Source: CAYJIL01 sp964370235 (GTDB lineage: Bacteria; Bacteroidota; Bacteroidia; Bacteroidales; Rikenellaceae). From it: a DNA stretch of 23,102 nucleotides. The notes beneath the pieces were generated by a model. That model was not told the DNA's origin. It ran no database searches and worked only from the letters and a program-made list of their open reading frames with translations. A program made the translations under genes and the position numbers. Positions 15,595 through 23,102 of the stretch are shown one piece after another. The DNA is taken from NCBI GenBank assembly GCA_964370235.1, contig CAYJIL010000034.1, positions 1 to 23,102 of the forward strand. The letters are read 5' to 3'. The stretch's first letter is position 1, and every line of letters starts with the position of its first letter.

Positions 15595-15683
15595 GGGTAT
15601 CTTTTCTACTTTAATATATGTTAATTAAAAAAGTTTTTAACTTTTGCAGATAATTAGAATGTTAATTAATAGATATTTATTGT

Positions 15684-15691
15684 TATCTTTG
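15684..15691 (+). promoter_or_regulatory. Promoter -7 box for the GH92 gene
   Basis: TATCTTTG matches TAnnTTTG, 28 bases before the ATG at 15719. The region 19-21 bp upstream has no clear TTTG, so activation by a regulator is plausible. Confidence 0.5.
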
Positions 15692-15718
15692 TATTATAAT
15701 AATCTAATCTTTGAATAA

Positions 15719-17983
15719 ATGACTTTAAATCGAAAGTTTGTTAAGCTGTTAGTGTGTAAAATTATCACATTTGCATCCTTGGTGGTCTCTTTGCCAATCT
15801 TTGCGCAGAGCCCAGTAGATTACGTTAACCCATATATGGGTGGTATAAGCCATCTGCTTGTCCCTACATTCCCTACTATGCACATGCCGGGCGGTATGCT
15901 TAGGGTATATCCCGAGCGTGGCGATTTTACAGGCGAGCGAGTGTCTGGTTTGCCAATAGCTGTGACTAGCCATCGTGGAAGTTCGGCATTTAATCTTTCG
16001 CCAATGCAGGGCGAGATTGGCAGTGTAGAGGCTGTTGGTAGCTACACCTATGATAACGAAAAAATCACCCCCTATGGTTATAGTGTAGTTTTAGACGAGG
16101 CACAAACCAAAGTCGATTATGCTTTGTCGTACCAGTCGGGAATTTACAACCTTACATTTACCCAAGATAGCCCTGTGCACATATCGCTCAACTCTCGCAA
16201 TGGCGAAATTGCAGTCGATGGCAAAGGTTTTTCGGGTTACCAAAACCTAATTAACAACACACGCATATATCTATATCTTGAGCCATCAAAAGAGGCTACC
16301 CAAGTAGGTGCAATCAAAAATGGTAACTACCACAAAGATGTAACTCGTGCCAAGGGTAAGCAAGCGGCGCTAGTAATGTCGATGGGTAGTGGAGAGCAGT
16401 CGATTCAGCTAAGATATGGTATCTCTTTCATTAGCACCGAGCAAGCAAAAAAGAATCTATATCGTGAGCAAGATAATGCCTTTGCACTAGCCGAGCTAAG
16501 AGAGCAAGGGCGCAAGGTGTGGAACGATGCGCTAGGCAAGATTGACATAAAAGGCGACACAGACGAGATGGGTATTTTCTATACTAGCCTATATCGCTGT
16601 TATGAACGCCCTGTTTGCATAAGCGAAGATGGTCGCTACTTTAGCGCCTTTGATGGCAAAGTACATAGCGATAACGGTACTCCATTCTATACCGATGATT
16701 GGATTTGGGATACCTACCGTGCAACACATCCGCTACGTTTGTTAATCGAAGAAAAGCTAGAGAGCGATGTTATAAACTCATTCTTGCTTATGGCACAGCA
16801 AATGGGTAACGACTGGATGCCTACCTTCCCCGAAATTACGGGCGATTCTCGTCGTATGAACTCTAACCATGCTGTTGCAACGGTTGCCGATGCCTATAAT
16901 AAAGGTATGAGAACTTTTGATTTGGAGTATGCATACCTAGCAGCAAAAAAAGGTATCGAAGAAAAAACACTTGCGCCATGGTCGGGTAGGCCTGCTGGTT
17001 GGCTCGACGAGTTTTATAAAAAGAATGGCTATATTCCAGCCATAGATATGGGGCAAAAAGAGACTGTGCCCGAAGTGAGTGCCTTTGAAAAACGACAGCC
17101 AGTAGCGGTGACGCTAGGTACTGCCTACGACCAGTGGTGTTTGTCACAAATTGCTAGTGCACTAGGCAAAGAGCAAGAGGCCGAGCACTACCTAAAGATG
17201 AGCTACAACTACCGCAACCTATATAATAAGGAAACCAAATTCTTTCATCCCAAAGATAGTTCGGGTAAATTCATAGAGCCATTTGATTATAGCTTCCCGG
17301 GAGGAATGGGCGCACGTGAATTCTATGGCGAAAATAATGGCTGGGTATATCGTTATGATGTGCCTCACAATGTGCCCGACCTTGTAGATATGATGGGCGG
17401 TAGCGAGAGCTTTGATGAGAGTCTTGACCAAATGTACTCTACATCGCTAGGTCGCTCAAAATTTGAGTTCTATGCAAAACTTCCCGATCACACGGGTAAT
17501 GTAGGGCAATTTTCGATGGCTAACGAGCCATCGCTACACATACCATACCTATATAACTATGTGGGTAAACCTTGGAAGAGCCAAAAACGTGTTCGCACGC
17601 TAATGCGCCAATGGTTTCGTAACGACCTAATGGGTGTGCCGGGTGACGAGGACGGCGGTGGTATGTCTGCCTTTGTAGTGTTTACTATGATGGGCTTTTA
17701 TCCCGTAACACCAGGCCTGCCTGTATATGCAATAGGTACGCCATTCTTCCCATACGCAAAAATTAACCTATCCAACGGTAATAGCTTTGTGATAGAAGCA
17801 AAGGGTGCATCATATGATAACAAGTATATTCAGTCTGCTACCTTGAATGGTAAACCATTTAATTCGCCATTTATTTCGCACCAAGATATTGCACAAGGTG
17901 GCAAGTTAGTATTTGTCATGGGCGAAACCCCTAATTACGAGTGGGGAGTCGAGGCAACTAAGCTTCAGATTGCTGCTCAGTAA
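15719..17983 (+). CDS. GH92 family alpha-mannosidase, exported
   Basis: GH92 enzymes are calcium-dependent inverting exo-alpha-mannosidases acting on N-glycans and fungal mannans. The 754-residue product has a signal peptide (about 1-30, ending FAQ), an N-terminal beta-sandwich domain opening with VDYVNPYMGG (about 33) and a helical (alpha/alpha)6 barrel. Recognisable blocks are YTDDWIWDTYRATHPL, GENNGWVYRYDVPHNVPDLVDMMGG and PGDEDGGGMSAFVV. Glu538 in ENNGW matches the family general acid region, and Asp643/Asp645 in GDEDGG the base region. The usual spelling of that motif is GNEDCGQMSAW, so this copy is divergent around the active site, which might reflect altered linkage preference. It lies upstream of susC and susD on the same strand and likely processes imported oligosaccharides or surface glycans. 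A perfect 16 bp hairpin follows it. Linkage specificity (1,2, 1,3, 1,4 or 1,6) cannot be judged from sequence. Confidence 0.9.
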   Translation: MTLNRKFVKLLVCKIITFASLVVSLPIFAQSPVDYVNPYMGGISHLLVPTFPTMHMPGGMLRVYPERGDFTGERVSGLPIAVTSHRGSSAFNLSPMQGEIGSVEAVGSYTYDNEKITPYGYSVVLDEAQTKVDYALSYQSGIYNLTFTQDSPVHISLNSRNGEIAVDGKGFSGYQNLINNTRIYLYLEPSKEATQVGAIKNGNYHKDVTRAKGKQAALVMSMGSGEQSIQLRYGISFISTEQAKKNLYREQDNAFALAELREQGRKVWNDALGKIDIKGDTDEMGIFYTSLYRCYERPVCISEDGRYFSAFDGKVHSDNGTPFYTDDWIWDTYRATHPLRLLIEEKLESDVINSFLLMAQQMGNDWMPTFPEITGDSRRMNSNHAVATVADAYNKGMRTFDLEYAYLAAKKGIEEKTLAPWSGRPAGWLDEFYKKNGYIPAIDMGQKETVPEVSAFEKRQPVAVTLGTAYDQWCLSQIASALGKEQEAEHYLKMSYNYRNLYNKETKFFHPKDSSGKFIEPFDYSFPGGMGAREFYGENNGWVYRYDVPHNVPDLVDMMGGSESFDESLDQMYSTSLGRSKFEFYAKLPDHTGNVGQFSMANEPSLHIPYLYNYVGKPWKSQKRVRTLMRQWFRNDLMGVPGDEDGGGMSAFVVFTMMGFYPVTPGLPVYAIGTPFFPYAKINLSNGNSFVIEAKGASYDNKYIQSATLNGKPFNSPFISHQDIAQGGKLVFVMGETPNYEWGVEATKLQIAAQ

Positions 17984-18003
17984 ATTACATTATAATATAT
18001 ATT

Positions 18004-18040
18004 CTGAATGCCCCATATTGTGATAATATGGGGCATTCAG
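18004..18040. terminator. Perfect 16 bp hairpin between GH92 and susC
   Basis: CTGAATGCCCCATATT (18004-18019) and its exact complement (18025-18040) flank a 5-base loop. The stem is strong, but neither side carries a U tract (CGTATTG follows on the plus strand). It may end or stabilise the GH92 transcript, or mark an RNA processing point that lets GH92 and susC accumulate differently. Confidence 0.5.
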
Positions 18041-18050
18041 CGTATTGTGC

Positions 18051-18097
18051 TAATTGTAACTAAAATTATAATATTTAGTCTTTAACATAATTGTAAC
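18051..18097 (+). promoter_or_regulatory. Direct repeats upstream of susC, candidate regulator sites
   Basis: TAATTGTAAC occurs at 18051-18060 and again at 18088-18097, 37 bp apart, with a related TTTAAC at 18081-18086. They lie about 80 and 40 bp upstream of the -7 box. Repeats in this place are typical of activator binding sites for polysaccharide-utilisation operons; which regulator would use them is unknown. Confidence 0.4.
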
Positions 18098-18120
18098 GTG
18101 TTAGTATTATTATAGTAATA

Positions 18121-18143
18121 ATGCTGCACTAGTTTTGCAGCAT
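18121..18143 (+). promoter_or_regulatory. Putative susC promoter with overlapping inverted repeat
   Basis: TAGTTTTG (18130-18137) fits TAnnTTTG and lies 69 bases before the ATG at 18206. ATGCTGC (18121-18127) and GCAGCAT (18137-18143) form a perfect 7 bp inverted repeat around it. No -33 TTTG is seen, agreeing with activator dependence. The 5' leader that follows is very AT-rich without a Shine-Dalgarno sequence. Confidence 0.4.
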
Positions 18144-18205
18144 CAAATTTACAGATGTTTATAAAATAAGCAATTAATAATAATAAAACATTAAACTTTA
18201 GCAAG

Positions 18206-21200
18206 ATGAAAAAATTACTACTTTTAACAGTAGTTCAACTTCTGTCAGTAGCTCTGTTTGCACAGCAAATCGTTGTTAGTGGTAAGGTTGTAGATGCAAA
18301 GACATCTGAACCTGTCATTGGAGCAACTGTAATTGAGGTTGGAACAGCAAATGGCTCTATAACAGATGCCGAAGGTAACTACTCTTTCTCTGCCGAGGCA
18401 GGTGGCTCGATTATTGCCGAGATGGTTGGTTACACATCGGTAACAGAAGTAATTGGAAATCGCTCTGTAATTAATTTTCAACTAGAGATTGACGCTCTTA
18501 ACGTAGAAGAAACAGTTGTTATTGGTTATGGTGCAACACGCAAGGGTGACCTTTCGGCAGCAATTGCAACCAAAGAGATTGGCGAAGATATTAAAAGCCG
18601 TCCGGGTGGTGTTGTTAGCTCTCTTCAAGGTCAAATTGCAGGTGTAACAATTTCGTCTAACGGTGGTGATCCACTTTCTGAGTCTTCGGTTGTTATTCGT
18701 GGCCAAGGTTCAAGATCTGGTGAGCCTATATTATATGTAGTAGATGGTGTTGTAGGTGCTCCTTTTAATAACGAAGATGTTGTAAACATTACGGTACTAA
18801 AAGATGCTGCTTCTTCGGCTATCTATGGTGCTAACGCAGGTAGTGGTGGTGTAATCCTTGTAACTACTAAGCGTGCAACAACTGGCGATGTAAAAGTTTC
18901 GGCAAAGGCTAGTTATGGTATCTCTAGCTTTAACAATACTCCCGAAATGCTTAACGCTGAGCAGTATGCAAAGGTGTGGAAAGATGCAGGTGGTACTGGT
19001 AATGCAGTAGATGCAACGATATATCCTTTTGGTCAAATAACTCACACAGACTGGTTGGACGAGATCTTCCAAACAGGTTCGATGCAACGTTACTCAGTAT
19101 CTCTTTCGGGTGGTACCGAGAAAATGAACTCGTATGCTTCGGCTGAGTATTCTCGTAACGAGGGTATCCTTCTTAACACATGGAGCGAGTCGTTTGGTGG
19201 TAAGATTAACGTAAACTTCAAGCCAGTAGATTGGTTGCAAGTACAACAAAAACTTAACATTACATATACTAACGGTCAAGGTGGTGTTAACACTAGCAGC
19301 CACACAGGTGTAATTGCATCGGCTATGTACATGCCTCCATCGGCAACTGTATATGAGGTTGACGAGCAAGGTAATGTAATACTTGACGATGCTGGTAACA
19401 AGAGCTATGGTGGTATCTACCCAGAGTGGGCTAGCGACCTAGGTCTATCTTATGGTGAGGTACAAAATCCAGTTGCGACACTTAACCGTCTAGATCAGTA
19501 CAGACCACAAACAGGTATTTTCTCTACAACTTCGTTTATTATCGATCCTATTAGAGGTCTTAACTTTAGATCAGATGTTTCTGCTCATGCCGACTTTGGA
19601 CGTTACGAAGATTTTGTATCAATGGTTCCAGAGATTGGTAAGCCAAACCTGCAAAACTCTCGTGAAATTAGCTCGACTCAAGAGTTTGGTTGGTTGTGGG
19701 ATAATATCCTAACATACGACAAGGTATTTAATGGTGTTCACGCTCTTAATGTAATGGGTGGTGCTACACTTAGATACGATAACTATCGCTATGCTTCAAC
19801 TACACTTCACTCGTTCCCAGACGAAGATGAAACTTCTCAGCACTGGGTGAATGCAACAGATTGGTCTAAGACTAAACCAACAGAGGAGTTCTGGGAAACT
19901 TCGCAGTTCTCGCTAATGGCACGTGCAGCCTATACTTATGATGATAGATATTTCTTAACGGCTTCTATTCGTCGTGATGCTGCTTCAAAACTATACCAAG
20001 ACAATAACAGTGGTATATTCCCTGCGGTATCGGGTGCGTGGAAAGTTTCTTCTGAGGAGTTTATGCAAAACCAAGACCTTATCTCGTTCCTAAAGGTGCG
20101 TGCTAGCTGGGGTCAGGTAGGTAATATTGCCAGTGTGGGTTACTACTCATATGCTTCTAACTTCTCTACACCGGGTTACCCAACTTTCCTAGGTAAGGAT
20201 CAAACAAACGTTATCCACGGTCTTTCTCTAACTACTATTGCTAATACCGACCTTCGCTGGGAGACTTCGGAGCAAACCGATATAGGTTTTGATATTGCTC
20301 TTTTCAATAATCGTCTATCTTTTGCGGCAGACTGGTTTAACAAGCGTACAAAAGACCTTATCGACGAAATGATTATTCCATCGGTAGCAGGTATCTCTGA
20401 TGCTCCTCTAGCTAATATTGGTGAGGTTAAGAACAGCGGTTACGAGTTCTCTCTAGGTTGGTCTAACGAGACTAAGAGTGGTTTTACGTACTCTGTTAAC
20501 GGTAACGTATCGTTCCTTGATAGCGAGGTTATAAGCATGGGTGACAGAGAGTTCTATGAGCACTCAAACAATATTCGTTCGACAAAGGTAATGCGTTCAG
20601 AGGTTGGTACACCTTGGTATTCGTTCTACCTAATCCAAAATGATGGTATCTTCCGCTCACAAGCCGAGATTGACGCTTATACTTGGACAAATCCTGAGAC
20701 TGGTGCAACCCAGCAGATTCAACCAAATGCTAAGCCAGGTGATCTAAAGTTCATCGACTATAACAACGATGGCGATATTGACGCTAACGACCGTACATAT
20801 TGTGGTTCTTATGCTCCAGATATAACATTTGGTCTTAACGGTAGCTTTGCTTACAAAGGTTGGGATATGGCTTTTGTACTTCAAGGTGTTGCAGGTAATA
20901 AAATCTACAATGGCGAGAAACTACTTTCGCACCAGACACAAGGTTGGAACCTATCGGCAGACCTACTAGATTCATACATGTATAATCCTAACTCTGATAT
21001 TCCTTCGTTCTCGGTAAGCGACCCTAACGGTACTTACTCTCAAGTTCAAAACGATTACTACCTAGAGGATGGTGACTATGTGCGCCTAAAGAACCTAACT
21101 ATTGGTTACACTCTACCAGAGAGACTATTTGGTGCGAGCAGCTTTAAGCCAAGCATTAGAGTTTACTTCTCGGCAGAGAACCTAGCAACAATCACTGGTT

Positions 21201-21298
21201 ACACAGGTATGGATCCAGAGGTTAGCAACTATGGTATCGATGGTGCTAACTATCCTACGCCACGCACGTTCTCATTTGGTGCAAGCATGAATTTCTAG
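18206..21298 (+). CDS. SusC/RagA-family TonB-dependent outer-membrane transporter
   Basis: Imports oligosaccharides across the outer membrane, powered by TonB, with SusD as the lid. The 1030-residue product has a signal peptide (about 1-20, ending ALFAQ) and a carboxypeptidase-regulatory-like domain (about 22-98, IVVSGKVVDAKTSEPVIGATV). A TonB-box region at NVEETVVIGYG (about 99-109) leads into the plug domain (about 115-225, with GVTISSNGGDP, YVVDGV, ITVLKDAASSAIYGANAGSGGVILVTTK). The beta-barrel ends in FSFGASMNF with a terminal Phe, as required for barrel assembly. Length agrees with the family. The susD-like gene follows after 43 bp and should share its mRNA. Upstream repeats and a promoter-overlapping palindrome suggest inducible control. 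Association with a GH92 enzyme points to mannose-rich substrates, which is inference. Confidence 0.97.
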   Translation: MKKLLLLTVVQLLSVALFAQQIVVSGKVVDAKTSEPVIGATVIEVGTANGSITDAEGNYSFSAEAGGSIIAEMVGYTSVTEVIGNRSVINFQLEIDALNVEETVVIGYGATRKGDLSAAIATKEIGEDIKSRPGGVVSSLQGQIAGVTISSNGGDPLSESSVVIRGQGSRSGEPILYVVDGVVGAPFNNEDVVNITVLKDAASSAIYGANAGSGGVILVTTKRATTGDVKVSAKASYGISSFNNTPEMLNAEQYAKVWKDAGGTGNAVDATIYPFGQITHTDWLDEIFQTGSMQRYSVSLSGGTEKMNSYASAEYSRNEGILLNTWSESFGGKINVNFKPVDWLQVQQKLNITYTNGQGGVNTSSHTGVIASAMYMPPSATVYEVDEQGNVILDDAGNKSYGGIYPEWASDLGLSYGEVQNPVATLNRLDQYRPQTGIFSTTSFIIDPIRGLNFRSDVSAHADFGRYEDFVSMVPEIGKPNLQNSREISSTQEFGWLWDNILTYDKVFNGVHALNVMGGATLRYDNYRYASTTLHSFPDEDETSQHWVNATDWSKTKPTEEFWETSQFSLMARAAYTYDDRYFLTASIRRDAASKLYQDNNSGIFPAVSGAWKVSSEEFMQNQDLISFLKVRASWGQVGNIASVGYYSYASNFSTPGYPTFLGKDQTNVIHGLSLTTIANTDLRWETSEQTDIGFDIALFNNRLSFAADWFNKRTKDLIDEMIIPSVAGISDAPLANIGEVKNSGYEFSLGWSNETKSGFTYSVNGNVSFLDSEVISMGDREFYEHSNNIRSTKVMRSEVGTPWYSFYLIQNDGIFRSQAEIDAYTWTNPETGATQQIQPNAKPGDLKFIDYNNDGDIDANDRTYCGSYAPDITFGLNGSFAYKGWDMAFVLQGVAGNKIYNGEKLLSHQTQGWNLSADLLDSYMYNPNSDIPSFSVSDPNGTYSQVQNDYYLEDGDYVRLKNLTIGYTLPERLFGASSFKPSIRVYFSAENLATITGYTGMDPEVSNYGIDGANYPTPRTFSFGASMNF

Positions 21299-21341
21299 TA
21301 AATTGTGAGTAATTAAGTAAAAGAAAAAGAATTAAACTAAG

Positions 21342-22940
21342 ATGAAAAAGATATTTAAATTAGCTCTAGTGGTAGTAGCAGTTGTTACACTTAGCTCGTG
21401 TGAAGACTTCCTTTCTCACGACAAGTATGGTGAGCCAAGTAGCGATAACTTCTGGCGCAATGAGACAGATATTCAACGTGCAGTCGATGGTCTATATTGG
21501 TGGACAGAGCGTGAAGCAATCGTAGGTCGTGGTCCTTTCCACTATTACAATGCCTCAGATGACTGTGTAACAGGTCGTTCTAATGCAGGTACTGACCGTA
21601 TGAAGAATTTTATTTATGACGATAGTCGCTCAAATGCTGATATTTGGTACTATATGTATCAGCTAATCAAAAAGAGCAACGATATTATCGCTAATGTTCC
21701 TAATGCTCCAGTTTCTGATGCTGTAAAGAAAAACGCACTTTGTGAGGCGTACTTCTATCGTGCGTTTGCATACCTACAAATGGCTCCTTTCTATGGTGAT
21801 AACGGTGTGAATGGTGGTATTCCAATTATGACCGAAGATCTAACTATTGACGAAATGGATCAGCCACGTCCAGCATCTGTACTTGAGAACTATGCAATGA
21901 TTATCTCAGACCTAGAGAAGGCAATTGCTAACGACATCAAAGTATTTGGTGTTGACCTAGAAGAGAATAACTATGGTCGTCCTCACAAGACAGCGGCTCA
22001 GGCTATGATTGTTAAGACTGCTCTATATGCAGCACATTTTGACAACAGCTATCTAGCTATTGCCGACAAATATGCATCGGAGATTCTAGCATCGCCAAAC
22101 CATGCTCTCGAAGATAACTATGCCGATATTTTTACTATGAAGAACAACTATGGTAAAGAGTATATTTGGTCTTTTATTGGTAATATCGTAGAGGGTACTT
22201 TCTTTCCTTCTGCCATCTTTGAAAATACAGGTTGGGGACGCTACAACTGTTGGGGTTACTTTACACCTACGGCAGAGCTTTATGAGTCTTACGAAGAGGG
22301 TGATATTCGCCGTGATGCAACTATCCTAAAGCCTTATGATACGTTCAAGTTTATTCCAGAGCACGAGGATGATATTCTAACTTACACCGAGACAGCAAGT
22401 TTGTCTGGTATGCTATTCCGCAAGTATCTAGAGCCATTTACATATGTTGGCTGTGTAGGTAGTGTTGTTAACCCTAATGGTGACTATCCTACAACAAACC
22501 TTAATGTTCCTTATATTCGCTTTGCAGAGATCTACCTATTCAAGGCAGAGGCGCAAATTAGAATGAACGGTGCAGGTGCAGGTGACGAGTGGATCAATGT
22601 TATTCGCAAGCGTGCAGGTCTTAATTCAATTACAGGTGCAGGCATAGACGAGCTACTAGCAGAGCGTCGCCACGAGTTTGCAATCGAGTTCCCTAACTAC
22701 TTTACCGATCAGGTACGTTTTGGCAAAGCCGAAGCAATGGCTAAGAATCCACTTCACGGTTACTTTGTAAACAAGCCAGAGGATAAGCCTTCTACAGAGG
22801 TGACACTTAACGGTAAAACTGTTTATCGTGCCGAGATTTGGGGTGCAAGAACATTCAATCCAGAGATTAACCACGTATGGCCAATTCCAAACGAGTATAT
22901 CTCTTCGAGCAAGAACCTTAAGCAAAACGTAGGTTTCTAG
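21342..22940 (+). CDS. SusD/RagB-family outer-membrane glycan-binding lipoprotein
   Basis: Surface lipoprotein that binds oligosaccharides and closes over the SusC barrel. The 532-residue product has a lipoprotein signal peptide with lipobox LSSC, placing the acylated Cys at residue 20 after a hydrophobic stretch, and acidic residues directly after it (CEDF), usual for surface-exported lipoproteins in Bacteroidota. The body shows the helical TPR scaffold (ADIWYYMYQLIKKSNDII; CEAYFYRAFAYLQMAPFYGD; YIRFAEIYLFKAEAQIRM) and ends with the conserved VWPIPNEYISSSKNLKQNVGF type segment. It is 43 bp after susC. A terminator begins 20 bp after its stop, so the core susCD transcript ends here. Aromatic residues that bind sugar cannot be assigned by eye. 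Confidence 0.96.
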   Translation: MKKIFKLALVVVAVVTLSSCEDFLSHDKYGEPSSDNFWRNETDIQRAVDGLYWWTEREAIVGRGPFHYYNASDDCVTGRSNAGTDRMKNFIYDDSRSNADIWYYMYQLIKKSNDIIANVPNAPVSDAVKKNALCEAYFYRAFAYLQMAPFYGDNGVNGGIPIMTEDLTIDEMDQPRPASVLENYAMIISDLEKAIANDIKVFGVDLEENNYGRPHKTAAQAMIVKTALYAAHFDNSYLAIADKYASEILASPNHALEDNYADIFTMKNNYGKEYIWSFIGNIVEGTFFPSAIFENTGWGRYNCWGYFTPTAELYESYEEGDIRRDATILKPYDTFKFIPEHEDDILTYTETASLSGMLFRKYLEPFTYVGCVGSVVNPNGDYPTTNLNVPYIRFAEIYLFKAEAQIRMNGAGAGDEWINVIRKRAGLNSITGAGIDELLAERRHEFAIEFPNYFTDQVRFGKAEAMAKNPLHGYFVNKPEDKPSTEVTLNGKTVYRAEIWGARTFNPEINHVWPIPNEYISSSKNLKQNVGF

Positions 22941-22960
22941 TAGTTAGTTAAATTGTGTGA

Positions 22961-22996
22961 AATAGGTTGTCTTAATTTTAAGGCAGCCTATTTTTT
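22961..22996 (+). terminator. Intrinsic terminator after susD
   Basis: AATAGGTTGTCTT (22961-22973) pairs with AAGGCAGCCTATT (22980-22992), using two G-U pairs and a 6-base loop, then TTTTTT. It is a good plus-strand terminator and closes the susCD operon. Confidence 0.8.
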
Positions 22997-23043
22997 GCTA
23001 TTTATATCAATAGCCATGTTGAGGTTATGGGTGTAATTTAACG

Positions 23044-23102
23044 ATGTACAGAAAGAAAATAGACATTTCACAATGGCAAAACACCTATACACCCACAAGC
23101 CT
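23044..23102 (+). CDS. Possible start of another gene (partial)
   Basis: An ATG at 23044 opens a frame of 19 codons to the window edge, beginning MYRKKIDISQWQN. Nothing about it identifies a family and there is no signal peptide in the visible part. It is preceded by the susD terminator and by no recognised -7 box. A second ATG in another frame at 23073 and an open minus-strand frame make the call uncertain. Confidence 0.25.
   Translation, partial: MYRKKIDISQWQNTYTPTS

Noticed and set aside
22656..22925. Minus-strand 89-codon frame inside susD
   Set aside because: It is opposite the conserved SusD C-terminus and looks like a shadow.
23028..23095. 8 bp inverted repeat TGGGTGTA / TACACCCA near the right edge, considered as an insertion-sequence end
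   Set aside because: The arms are short, no target duplication or transposase is visible, and the region is cut by the window edge.
1..23102. tRNA or rRNA genes, CRISPR arrays, integrase or transposase genes, classic attachment sites
   Set aside because: None was found on either strand: no spaced direct-repeat array, no cloverleaf with a T-loop consensus, and no recombinase motifs in the translations. This was done by reading, not by a dedicated search.

Overview
The window is bacterial chromosomal DNA from the Bacteroidota, most likely Bacteroidales. The evidence is a SusC/SusD pair, glycoside hydrolases of families GH2, GH16 and GH92, and several -7 boxes of the TAnnTTTG type used by the Bacteroidota primary sigma factor. 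AUG starts mostly lack a Shine-Dalgarno sequence, and base composition is moderately AT-rich. The heavy use of CTA, TCG and GCC codons would fit a Rikenellaceae-like host, but that last step is only a guess.

Layout. (1) 1-6084, all minus strand: a phage-type virion operon. It reads, in order of transcription, putative scaffold, major capsid protein, a small connector-like protein, a head-tail connector-like protein, three small unrecognised proteins and a large tail/fibre-type protein that runs off the left edge. It begins at its own host-like promoter (about 6122-6154) and directly faces valS. No terminase, portal, maturation protease, tail tube, tape measure or integrase lies inside the window. 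(2) 6085-6436: divergent control region with a promoter for each side, a palindrome over the phage promoter start, and a GC-rich hairpin in the valS leader. (3) 6437-12032, plus strand: valS, a UbiD-family decarboxylase and a membrane-anchored or exported GH16 glucanase. (4) 12126-15569, minus strand: a GH2 beta-galactosidase-like enzyme, then tcdA and a TatD-family hydrolase, the last two overlapping as one operon. (5) 15719-22940, plus strand: a polysaccharide-utilisation locus with a GH92 mannosidase, SusC-like transporter and SusD-like lipoprotein. (6) 22941-23102: a terminator after susD and possibly the first codons of another gene.

How the genes fit together. The GH92 enzyme, SusC and SusD form a classical outer-membrane glycan capture and processing unit, probably aimed at alpha-mannose-containing glycans. 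The nearby GH2 and GH16 enzymes may work with it but have their own promoters and terminators. valS, ubiD-like, tatD-like and tcdA are housekeeping genes. Convergent and tandem units are separated by hairpins, several with clear U tracts.

The part least explained by ordinary annotation is the phage-like operon: which virion it builds, why its capsid protein starts with a membrane-like segment, and whether it is a complete prophage, a remnant or a domesticated particle. Regulatory repeats upstream of susC and twin palindromes bracketing the GH2 gene are the other signals worth following.
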